DNA of 64,000 bases. Origin: JBGPTK01 sp963797765 (GTDB taxonomy: Bacteria > Acidobacteriota > Terriglobia > Acidiferrales > UBA7541). The notes beneath the pieces were generated by a model. The model did no database searches. It was given only the letters and a program-made list of their open reading frames with translations, and had not been told where the DNA came from. Shown piece after piece: positions 17,056 through 24,604 of this stretch. Each line of letters starts with the position of its first letter. The stretch's first letter is position 1. The stretch spans positions 186,001 through 250,000 of the forward strand of contig CAWCQU010000003.1 of the NCBI GenBank assembly GCA_963797765.1. The letters run 5' to 3'. Position numbers and translations under genes: made by a program.

Positions 17056-17706
17056 CTAGGGGGAGAGTTTGCCGGTATCGAGGTAATGCATGGAGGGGAC
17101 GCCGAAGGCGTCGGCTACTCGATTGAAGAAGGCGAACATAGCGGTGATGTAGACGGCTTCGGAAATTTGGTTTTCGTTCCAACCGGCGTCGCGCAATTTT
17201 TGGACGTCGGCGGCCGTGGAGCGCGGGGCGGATTCGGTGATTAATTTTACATAGTCGAGCAGGGCGCGTTCGGCAGGCGGCAGGGCGGCTTCGTCGAGCT
17301 TGCCTTCCAGGATTGCTGCTACGCATTGATCGGTGGCTCCCTGAACACGCAGGAAGAAGGCGTGGCTGTCCAGTCAATACGGACAGCGATTCAGGTAGGA
17401 GACGTAGCTGGCGATCATCTCCTTGTGGCGGCGGGTTAGGTGGCCTTCGGCGAAATGAACTTTGTTGGAAAACTCGACTACCATGCGAAGGAAATCGGGG
17501 CGGGCGCCGAAACATTTGATAATGCCGGGAACTTTTTGACGGCCGGAATTGGCGCGCCAGAAATCGTAGGCGGCTGCGGTGTCGCCTGTGGCTTCGGCGT
17601 CTTCGAAGATTTTGATTTTCGTGGAGGGGAGTTTGGGGGCAGTGGGAACCGGATTTTCAGGAGCCTTCGTAGGCTTGTCCGGCTGATCTTTTTTTTGCTC
17701 AGTCAT
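17056..17706 (-). CDS. AhpD/carboxymuconolactone-decarboxylase-like protein, probable selenoprotein (CxxU)
   Basis: The frame from ATG 17706 runs 110 codons to NRCPY, meets TGA at 17374-17376, and continues without further stops as LDSHAFFLRVQGATDQCVAA to TAG at 17056. The total is 216 residues if TGA is read as selenocysteine. Canonical AhpD-like peroxidases have C-x-x-C-x3-H. Here the pattern is C108-P-Y-U111-L-D-S-H115, so TGA sits exactly at the second redox cysteine. The sequence after the TGA stays family-like to the end (QISEAVYITAMFAFFNRVAD). A hairpin at 17337-17356 fits a bacterial SECIS. The enzyme would reduce peroxides through a selenenyl-sulfide pair. A nonsense mutation at this one codon is the alternative. 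Confidence 0.8.
17337..17356 (-). promoter_or_regulatory. Candidate bacterial SECIS hairpin of the AhpD-like gene
   Basis: The transcript reads CUUCCUG-CGUGUU-CAGGGAG, a seven-pair stem (one G-U) closing a six-base loop. It spans bases 18-37 after the UGA. The loop has G as its second base, 26 bases after the UGA, within the 16-37 window described for bacterial SECIS elements. Fold judged by eye only. Confidence 0.55.
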
Positions 17707-17876
17707 AGGTTACCACGCTTGATGTGCGAGGAAGAAAATCGCTGCCACTCAAGCATCTGGGATTTGCTCCGGATTCCTCGCTCCGTTCGGAATGACGACC
17801 AAGTGAATTCGTTCGCAGGCTGCCAGACATTACCATCGCCTCGCTCGAATTCACCGCGGAGAAATCGAAAATGGCA

Positions 17877-18266
17877 CTACTTGCCGGCTGCGACTGGCTC
17901 AATCTTTTCGATTACGATGGCGCGCGAGCCGCGACGGTCATAGGACATTCCTGTGACGGTGACTTTGTCTCCAGCGAAGGGGAGCAACTTTTCGTTCTGT
18001 CCCACGGCAGGAGGGGGCGCCTCGGAGATCGGGAGATAAACGATTCCATCATCCGACAGAATCACAAGGGGAGATCCATTCTTCGCGCAGCGCAGCGCGC
18101 AATCCCTGCTGATCGGCTTCTCCAAGCCCTTTGTGAAAGCACAGGCGGAGTCCAGAACGTAGCCCTTTACGATTACTTTCTCGGGCTTCCCGCCATCACC
18201 CAAAACTATAGTAGTTGCCAGCAGGAACAGAAGGGCCGCATTCCCGATCATCATGGTGAATTTCAT
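17877..18266 (-). CDS. Exported protein of unknown function
   Basis: A 129-residue protein with a clear signal peptide (FTMMIGNAALLFLLATTIVL). The mature part starts GKPEKVIVKGYVLDSACAFT and has a C-A-L-R-C-A segment. The small beta-rich remainder (DKVTVTGMSYDRRGSRAIVI) suggests an OB-like fold. Three or four cysteines could form disulfides or bind metal. Similar short exported proteins are common in acidobacteria as I recall, without known function. Confidence 0.7.
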   Translation of the reverse strand: MKFTMMIGNAALLFLLATTIVLGDGGKPEKVIVKGYVLDSACAFTKGLEKPISRDCALRCAKNGSPLVILSDDGIVYLPISEAPPPAVGQNEKLLPFAGDKVTVTGMSYDRRGSRAIVIEKIEPVAAGK

Positions 18267-18333
18267 TCGCCGCCTCCTGTTTTAGATAATGAGCTCACTT
18301 GGATCATCCACCTACGAATTTGAAGAATCGTGC

Positions 18334-18368
18334 GCCCAGCCAAGCCGCTTGAGACGGCCTGGCTGGGC
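18334..18368. other. Strong inverted repeat (hairpin)
   Basis: GCCCAGCCA-A-GCCG, loop CTTGAGA, then CGGC-C-TGGCTGGGC: thirteen pairs with one A-C mismatch. No T-run follows on either strand, so it is not a typical intrinsic terminator. It lies upstream of the exported-protein gene at 17877-18266. Confidence 0.6.
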
Positions 18369-18524
18369 TCGATCAGTAGCCAGCGGGTGGGGTCCGCTGG
18401 CGGAGGTTGCCTCAACGCGCAACAGTTTCGCTATTGAGACGGTAGATATGGCGCGAATTTACTTAGAACGTAGTACGGGCGCAATACTGTAAAAGTACTA
18501 GTCTGCGCCAATCGGTGGAGTTTT

Positions 18525-18815
18525 CTTGTGATAGAGACACGGTTGCTCCCGAGGTCGAGGGGCTTAACCGTTTAGACTTGCTCGGGATCCCTCACTCTGT
18601 TCGGGATGACTGCAACGGCGGCGCGTCGGAAGACTGGGCCTAAGGCACAGCCAGGAGTGGCTGTGCTACTTGTGATAGAAACAAGGTTGTTCCCGAGGTC
18701 GAGGGGCTTAGCCGTTTAGATTTGCTCGGGATCCCTCACTCCGCTCGGGATGACTGCAACGGTAGCGGGCCGGAAGACTGGGGCTAAGGCACAGCCAGGA
18801 GTGGCTGTGCTACTT
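18525..18815. repeat. Tandem duplication, two units of about 144 bp
   Basis: The unit beginning CTTGTGATAGAGACACGG at 18525 is repeated from 18669 (CTTGTGATAGAAACAAGG) and ends with AGGAGTGGCTGTGCTACTT. The units differ by a few percent. Each contains the dispersed motif CTCGGGATCCCTCACTC and TTCGGGATGACTGCAACGG. Non-coding; it abuts the stop of the gene at 18810-19334. Confidence 0.8.
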
Positions 18816-19334
18816 AGGGGCTCGGTTGAATTCGACGTAATTGCGGCCGAGGTAGAGGCGATACGTTCCGGGGCTTGCGGCTGTGGTTACTTGCAGCGGA
18901 ACGGGGCGGGGCATTTTGACATCCTTCGCGGATGCAGTCTGAAACAAATCGTGGCCGCCAAGGTCCGTGACGACCAATTGCCCTGCTGCCGAAAACCCGA
19001 TGCCGTACGAGCCAGGGATTAATTGGTGGCCGCCGATCTCGAGGGGAACCTCGGTGATTAGGTAGCCCTGGAATTTTTCCTGAATGCCCGAGGAATAGCC
19101 GGAAACGTCCGCCAGTCCCGCCAGGACGTAGAAATCATCCGCGAAGTGGACACCGCCCGTATTTCGGAGTTGAGTGGTGGTTACTTTTCCTCGATAGAAA
19201 ACTTTTTCGGGGAATAACGCTGGAGTGATGTCCGCAGGCTTGAGAACTGTTTCCTTGCCGGACTGGGAATACATAATGGGCGCGAGAGCCAGAAGCAGTG
19301 TGCCGACAGCGGCCAGCAGTGAGAATCGTCGCAT
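18810..19334 (-). CDS. Exported protein of unknown function
   Basis: Start taken at ATG 19334 (GGAG upstream), giving 174 residues. The signal peptide is RRFSLLAAVGTLLLALAPIM. The mature protein looks beta-rich (KVFYRGKVTTTQLRNTGGVH, FADDFYVLAGLADVSGY, GQLVVTDLGGHDLFQTA) and ends LYLGRNYVEFNRAPK. No family recognised. Periplasmic or surface location is inferred from the signal. The open frame extends upstream through repeat DNA, so the longer version is not credible. Confidence 0.7.
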   Translation of the reverse strand: MRRFSLLAAVGTLLLALAPIMYSQSGKETVLKPADITPALFPEKVFYRGKVTTTQLRNTGGVHFADDFYVLAGLADVSGYSSGIQEKFQGYLITEVPLEIGGHQLIPGSYGIGFSAAGQLVVTDLGGHDLFQTASAKDVKMPRPVPLQVTTAASPGTYRLYLGRNYVEFNRAPK

Positions 19335-19663
19335 GGGAACTCCTTTCAAGATAGGTGGCATCTTACAGCAGTATTGGAATGTGAGGAATAGAGTTTGGAA
19401 AAACGATTTTGTGGGGCCTAGTAGACAGCGCATGACGAGCCCGGAAGTGCGCGGGAACAAGTCGCTACTTCTGGAGCATTTTGGGCTTTCTCTGGATTCT
19501 TCACCCTTAAACCGGGCTCGGAATGACCGCGAATTGTTTTTTTTTTGCCGGCGCGGAATGAGTGCGCAATGGCGAAATTTCCAATGGGCACAGTAAGGCG
19601 GGCGCGGCTGAAGCCGGTCCCTACAGGCCGTTGCGCGCGACCGCGACTGATACTGTTGAGGTG
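19335..19663. other. Gene-free stretch with dispersed motif
   Basis: Contains the CTCGGAATGACCGCGAATTG copy of the dispersed motif near 19520 and otherwise nothing recognisable. It separates two same-direction genes, so the FG-GAP operon probably ends here. Confidence 0.5.
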
Positions 19664-21358
19664 TTATTTGATGCCTTTGGATTCGGTGCAGTCGTAGGTG
19701 CGGCCGGCGGCTAGATTTTTGTACTCTTCGGTTTGGCCGCTGGGCCAATTGATTTCTACGCGGTCGATTTTGTCGCGCTTGCCCAGGCCGAAGGTTACTG
19801 GTAATTCGGATTGGGAGAGGTAGCTGGAACCACTTTTTACCAGGCGCGATTGGCTTGAGCCCGCGGAAAAAATGCGAACTTGGCCGCCGATGGCGTCGCG
19901 ATTGGATTTTGTTCCGACCAAATGAAAGCGGATGCTGTGATTTCCGGCGAGTTGGTCGTTGCGGTAGAGGTAGGCTGCGCCGTTGTTTGTGGTGATTAGC
20001 AGATCGAGGTCGCCATCGCGGTCGAAGTCTCCGTAAGCCAGGCCGCGACCCACTTTCGGCTGGCTGAATTGCGATCCGGCGGCGGAAGCGATGTCGTGGA
20101 AATCGCCGTGACCATTGTTCAGGAAAAGCTGCGGCGGCTGTGCGTAGCCTACGTTGCCTCGGATGTTGCGAACAGTTTCGTCGATGTGGCCGTTGGCGAT
20201 GGCGAGATCGAGCGAACCATCGAGATCGGCGTCGAGAAAAGCGCAGCCGAAGCCCAGCGTGTTTTTGGAGGCGGCGCCGATACCGGATTGTTGGGCGACG
20301 TCGTCGTAGGTTCCGTTGCCCAAAGCGCGATAGAGGCCGACCATTTCATTATCGAAATTCGTGATGGCCACGCCGGGGCGGCCGGAATTTTCGAAGTCGC
20401 CGGTGTCCACGCCCATTCCAGCGCGGGCTTTGCCTTCGGCGCTGAACGCAATTCCTGCTTCGACGGCGATATCTTTAAACGTGCCGTTGCGGAGATTGCG
20501 GTAGAGCTTGTTGGGCTGCGTATCGTTCGCAACTAGGAGATCTGGCCAGCCGTCCTGATCGTAATCGAGCATTGCGACACCGAGGGATTTCGAGCTGGTG
20601 TCGAAAATTCCGCTGTGTGCTGTCGCGTCTTCGAAAGTTCCGTCACCGCGATTGTGGAAGAGCCAGCAGGTTTCACCGCGAAAGGCTTCGGGAGTGCAAT
20701 AGGATTTGTGCTTTCCGTCGAGGCTGCAGAAGACGTCGTGCTCAGGCGACCATTTCACGTAATTGCAGACGAAGAGATCGAGCAGGCCATCGCGATCGTA
20801 ATCGAACCAGAGCGCGGAGGTGCTGAAGGCCTGGCGATTGTCGAGGCCGCTCGAGCGGGTGACGTCGATGAAAGTTCCCTTGCCTGAATTTTTGAAGAGG
20901 CGATTCTGGCCGACGCAAGTAATGAGGATGTCGGGAAATCCGTCGTTGTTGTAATCGCCAACGGCTACTCCCATTCCATAAATTTCGATGTCGAGTCCGG
21001 CGGCATGAGTCACGTCGGTAAAAGTGCCATTACGATTATTACGATAGAGCTTGAGCGTGCTGCGTTCGCGTTTGTGGCCGGGCCAATCCATGCCGTTGAC
21101 GAGAAGGATGTCCTGCCAGCCGTCGGAATCGTAATCGAGAAAGGCACAGCCGGAACCGAGCGTTTCGGGGAGAAATTTTCCGCCGAAGGCTCCACTATTG
21201 TGCTGGAACAGGATTCCAGCGCGGGCGGTAACATCGACGAGGCGAAATCCTGGATTGACGGATGACGGTGCGGATTGGGCCCACGCGCTTGCAAGATGCA
21301 GGGTGGAAACCGATGCCAGACCGGCGAGCCCTTCGAGAAGAAAGGAACGGCGATTCAC
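19664..21358 (-). CDS. CRTAC1-type FG-GAP/ASPIC-UnbV exported protein
   Basis: A 564-residue exported protein with a twin-arginine-like start (NRRSFLLEGLAGLASVSTLH). The mature part holds about seven FG-GAP/VCBS propeller repeats with calcium-binding D-x-D-x-D-G loops (DYDSDGWQDILLVNG, DYNNDGFPDILIT, DYDRDGLLDLFVC, DYDQDGWPDLLVAN, DADLDGSLDLAIANG, DFDRDGDLDLLITTN). It ends with an ASPIC/UnbV domain (IGGQVRIFSAG, VEINWPSGQTEEY). Such proteins are thought to bind ligands or surfaces outside the cell; no enzyme activity is established. The start GTG overlaps the response regulator stop by four bases. Confidence 0.88.
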   Translation of the reverse strand: MNRRSFLLEGLAGLASVSTLHLASAWAQSAPSSVNPGFRLVDVTARAGILFQHNSGAFGGKFLPETLGSGCAFLDYDSDGWQDILLVNGMDWPGHKRERSTLKLYRNNRNGTFTDVTHAAGLDIEIYGMGVAVGDYNNDGFPDILITCVGQNRLFKNSGKGTFIDVTRSSGLDNRQAFSTSALWFDYDRDGLLDLFVCNYVKWSPEHDVFCSLDGKHKSYCTPEAFRGETCWLFHNRGDGTFEDATAHSGIFDTSSKSLGVAMLDYDQDGWPDLLVANDTQPNKLYRNLRNGTFKDIAVEAGIAFSAEGKARAGMGVDTGDFENSGRPGVAITNFDNEMVGLYRALGNGTYDDVAQQSGIGAASKNTLGFGCAFLDADLDGSLDLAIANGHIDETVRNIRGNVGYAQPPQLFLNNGHGDFHDIASAAGSQFSQPKVGRGLAYGDFDRDGDLDLLITTNNGAAYLYRNDQLAGNHSIRFHLVGTKSNRDAIGGQVRIFSAGSSQSRLVKSGSSYLSQSELPVTFGLGKRDKIDRVEINWPSGQTEEYKNLAAGRTYDCTESKGIK

Positions 21359-21984
21359 GAAAGATTTACCAACCCGTTGCGGATGGCGTAGACGACCAAC
21401 TCGGCGGTTTTGTGGATTCCGAGGCGGTCCATGATATTGGCGCGGTGGACGGAGACGGTGTTGGCGCTGAGGTCGAGTTGATCCGCGATTTCCTTGTTGG
21501 ATTTGCCGGCGACGATGTGCTGGAGAATTTCGAGTTCGCGGACGGTGAGGCCGGAGGTGCGCTGGCCTTTTAAGGCGGAAGGGCGGGCGAGTTCAGGCGC
21601 CAGGACTAGTTCGCCTTTGGCCACGCGGCGGATTGCGGTCGCCAATTCGAGATCGACTGCGTTCTTGAGCATGTAACCGCGAGCGCCGGCATCGAGTGCT
21701 TGCTGGACGAGGGTATCTTCGGAATGCATGCTGAGCATCAGGATGGCGATTTTGGGAGAAGCTTCGAGGATGCGGCGCGTGGCGATGAGGCCGCTGGTTT
21801 TGGGGAGGGCGCAATCCATGACGATTACTTGAGGCTGGAGTTCACGGGCGAGCCGGATGGCTTCGTCGCCGTCGCTGGCTTCGCCGACTACCGTGAAATC
21901 ATTTTCGTCTTCGAGCATGCGGCGGAATCCGCGGCGGACCAGGCTATGGTCGTCTACTAGCAAAATCGAAATTTTGTCTGGCAT
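21355..21984 (-). CDS. NarL/FixJ-type response regulator
   Basis: Start chosen at ATG 21984 (MPDKISILLVDDHSLVRRGF); longer starts run into intergenic DNA. The product has 209 residues. The receiver domain has the acidic pair in LLVDDH, the phospho-acceptor Asp in VIVMDCALPKTSG, and the conserved Lys in YMLKNAV. The LuxR-type HTH at residues about 140-205 has LTVRELEILQHIVAGKSNKE and SVHRANIMDRLG. It is probably phosphorylated by the kinase encoded 52 bp upstream and activates genes that may include the overlapping FG-GAP gene. Confidence 0.92.
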   Translation of the reverse strand: MPDKISILLVDDHSLVRRGFRRMLEDENDFTVVGEASDGDEAIRLARELQPQVIVMDCALPKTSGLIATRRILEASPKIAILMLSMHSEDTLVQQALDAGARGYMLKNAVDLELATAIRRVAKGELVLAPELARPSALKGQRTSGLTVRELEILQHIVAGKSNKEIADQLDLSANTVSVHRANIMDRLGIHKTAELVVYAIRNGLVNLS

Positions 21985-22036
21985 GGGGATAATTTGGCCA
22001 TAGTAGACGGAATGGTGCAAGCATTTGGGATTTTTT

Positions 22037-23374
22037 TCACCGCAGAGACGCCGAGGGCGCAGAAGATGGGACTTGCAGGCGGATCTTGGTGCCGCCCTGC
22101 GCGGGCTGCGAAAATTCAAGCGAGGCGCCGAGCAACTCGGCCCGTTCGCGCATCGCCACCAGGCCGATTCCCCGCTTCGCGGTGCTTGGGTTGAAGCCGC
22201 TGCCGTGATCTTCGACTTCCAGTTCTAAACTATCTTTCAGGAAATGCAAGCGAACCCAGGCTTCCTTGGCGCCGGAATGGCGCGCGAGATTGTTTAGAGC
22301 TTCCTGCAAGATTCGATAGATGTGAATGGCCGAGCTGCCTTCGACGGGAAAGGGCGTTCCGGATTTTTCGTAGTGGATGGCGATGCCGTTCTGGCGTTCC
22401 ACCGTGGGCAGATACCAATCGATGGTGGATTCCAGGCCTGCTTCGTCGAGCATTACCGGATGAAGGGCCTGGGAAAGGGTGCGGACACTTTCGAGCGTAG
22501 TTTGAGTGATCTGGCAGACTTCGTGCAATTCGGCGCGGATGGGGGAATCCTCGGGGATGCGTTTTTCCGAGCGCGTGAGCATGGAGCCAACGGCCGTGAG
22601 GATCTGGCCGAATTCGTCGTGGAGTTCTCTGGAAATAAAACGCAAGGTGGATTCCTGGGTGGAGATGAGCTTCTGCGCGAGTTCGCTGCGCTGTTTCGAA
22701 AGCGCGGCAAGCTGCGCGAAAATGCGGCGATTGGAGCGGATCAGATAGAGGCTGGTGAGCACGATCGCGATCAGAGTGGCCGAGAGGAACCAATACACCT
22801 GGCGCTGCACGCGATCGTAGATTTGATTTACTTGCAGGGCGGCTTGTTCTTCGCGTTCGTTATTTTCGACCAGTTGGCGGGAGACGGCGGTGCTGAGCGC
22901 GGCTTGCCGGGCTTGCAGGGTAAGGCGAATTTGATCGCGGGCGTCTTTATCTTTGCCGTCCCGCGCGAGGGCGAAGGTGCGGTCCACTGCATCCCAGAAT
23001 TGGGTGAGAGAAGAATTCAGCAGTTCGCGTTGTTCCGGAGTTCGCCGGGCGACCGCGAATTGTTCTTCGAGGCGAAGGGCGTCGGCGAGATCATCGCGAA
23101 TGCGCTGGAATTGGGCGGACCATGCGGTGAGGGGATAAGGTTCGTCGTTATCGAGCATGTCGCGCATGGCCAGGCCGAGAGAGTTGAGATCATTTTGCAC
23201 GCGGAGGAGTTGGAGGGAATCCTTGCGGCTGCGGTCGGCCAGATTATTTTGCAGTTCGCGAAGGCCGGAAATTTGGCGGGTGATGTACCAGGAATAAGCC
23301 ACCACGGCGGCGAGAGTGATGATCAGGCCAAGGATCAGGCCCGGCGTGGGAGAATGTCCGGAGGAGCGCGGCAC
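22037..23374 (-). CDS. Sensor histidine kinase (HisKA_3, NarX/DesK type)
   Basis: The open frame begins at TTG 23473, but its first 30 codons overlap a hairpin (CCCCGAC/GTCGGGG at 23465-23485). I prefer GTG 23374, just before the first membrane segment (LILGLIITLAAVVAYSWYIT). A periplasmic helical region of about 170 residues is followed by a second membrane segment (FLSATLIAIVLTSLYLI). A coiled linker leads to the HisKA_3 motif SRELHDEFGQ (phosphorylated His). The ATPase domain has LQEALNNLARHS and the G boxes DHGSGF and GIGLVAMRERAELLG. It pairs with the response regulator just downstream. Confidence 0.88.
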   Translation of the reverse strand: MPRSSGHSPTPGLILGLIITLAAVVAYSWYITRQISGLRELQNNLADRSRKDSLQLLRVQNDLNSLGLAMRDMLDNDEPYPLTAWSAQFQRIRDDLADALRLEEQFAVARRTPEQRELLNSSLTQFWDAVDRTFALARDGKDKDARDQIRLTLQARQAALSTAVSRQLVENNEREEQAALQVNQIYDRVQRQVYWFLSATLIAIVLTSLYLIRSNRRIFAQLAALSKQRSELAQKLISTQESTLRFISRELHDEFGQILTAVGSMLTRSEKRIPEDSPIRAELHEVCQITQTTLESVRTLSQALHPVMLDEAGLESTIDWYLPTVERQNGIAIHYEKSGTPFPVEGSSAIHIYRILQEALNNLARHSGAKEAWVRLHFLKDSLELEVEDHGSGFNPSTAKRGIGLVAMRERAELLGASLEFSQPAQGGTKIRLQVPSSAPSASLR

Positions 23375-23579
23375 GGGATGAAGATACAACGCGGATGGAG
23401 TGGGAGTTCCAATGTGAAAGTCTTGGGAGTGAATCGGAATTGGAGACAAAAATAGGGCGCGGCTCCCCGACAAAAACCGTCGGGGGCGGGAAAGCCGGCC
23501 CCTATCCTATATTATATTGAACCGAAGCTGGTGCCAGGCTGAAGCCCGGCGCTGCATTCGATTTCGTTGCGGCGCGGGG

Positions 23580-24158
23580 CTATGGAGAAGATTGCGGGCG
23601 CTGGGCAACCATTTCGGCTACCGAACGTTTGTGGGCGGGATCGATTGGCTTGCCTTCGAAATAGTGGAGGATCTGCCAGCCTTGGAAATAGGTTTGCAAT
23701 TCGCCGGGTCTTAAGCGATGTGCGGTGGGTTCTTCGCCTGGTTCGGTGATGTGAACGATGGAGAGGAGGATTCCGCCGGGGATGATTCCTTGCTTTGCTG
23801 GTTCGAAGAGATCGCGTTGCAGGTAGTAGCACATCGCGATGAGATTCCAGGTTATGGGTTCGATGTGGAATTGGTGTTTTTCAAGGTCTGCTACTCTGGC
23901 ATCTATTTCGATTCCGCGCTCCGCTGCTCGGCTGCACAAAATTTCGATCGCGGCCGGTGAACCGTCTACCGCGGTGACGCTCCAACCTTGCGCGGCTAGC
24001 CATAGTGCGTTTCTGCCTGCTCCGCAGGCTAGATCGAGGGCTTTTCCTGACTTCAGCAGTTTGGCCGTACGCATTAGGAGCGGAGTTGGGGCGACTTCCA
24101 AGTCTTCTGCTGCACGTTCGCCGGAGCGATAACGCAGGTCCCAAGCGTTGATTTCCAT
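23580..24158 (-). CDS. Class I SAM-dependent methyltransferase
   Basis: A 192-residue protein with the SAM-binding motif ALDLACGAGRNALWLAAQG (residues about 40-58), an acidic end of strand 2 (VTAVDGSPAA) and motif IV-like WNLIAMCYYLQRDLF. It resembles small TehB-like or thiopurine-type methyltransferases (Methyltransf_25 group). Substrate unknown. It stands alone between the kinase operon and a repeat-rich gap. Confidence 0.82.
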   Translation of the reverse strand: MEINAWDLRYRSGERAAEDLEVAPTPLLMRTAKLLKSGKALDLACGAGRNALWLAAQGWSVTAVDGSPAAIEILCSRAAERGIEIDARVADLEKHQFHIEPITWNLIAMCYYLQRDLFEPAKQGIIPGGILLSIVHITEPGEEPTAHRLRPGELQTYFQGWQILHYFEGKPIDPAHKRSVAEMVAQRPQSSP

Positions 24159-24604
24159 GGGTAGAGTTTCTGGCAGGATGCGGAAAAAGTCGAGAGTTGC
24201 TATATGGAGGAATCGCCAGATCGGATTAGCGGCGAAGACTTTTACTTTCGATTGAGTATTTGCTATTTACTCTGCTGCGAAGAAAGGCATCGGACTCCAT
24301 CAACCGGAGATTCCTGGCCAAAAACGGGCTCGGAATTACGGCGGGGTGATTATTTCCCAAATCAGTGCGCGGTGCATTGATTCGTTCTTCGAGCGGGCGC
24401 AGCAAGCAGCGCCCCTACATAGGCCAAGCCCAGAGCGCTGCTCCGATAAAAATCATCGGGGTGCAGGATTCGTACAGCCCTTCGAGGCTCAGGGTAAACA
24501 AGCAGCGCCCCTACAAAAGCCAAGGCTCGACCCATCGAAGAGAGGGGCCCTCACAAGCGACGCGCGCCTGCGGGGGTGCGGAGAGCCGACACTTCACCGA
24601 AATG
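24159..24604. other. Gene-free stretch with R6-type repeats
   Basis: GGGCGCAGCAAGCAGCGCCCCTAC occurs in pieces near 24396-24420, and GCTCAGGGTAAACAAGCAGC near 24487-24510. The same blocks occur near 27770-27800, 36773-36870 and 37668-37770. No gene seen. Confidence 0.55.

Noticed and set aside
18334..18368. Strong hairpin as an intrinsic terminator
   Set aside because: No T-run on either strand, and it lies upstream, not downstream, of the nearest gene.
18525..18815. Possible CRISPR array
   Set aside because: Only two long units, no short palindromic repeats with unique spacers, and no cas genes in the window.
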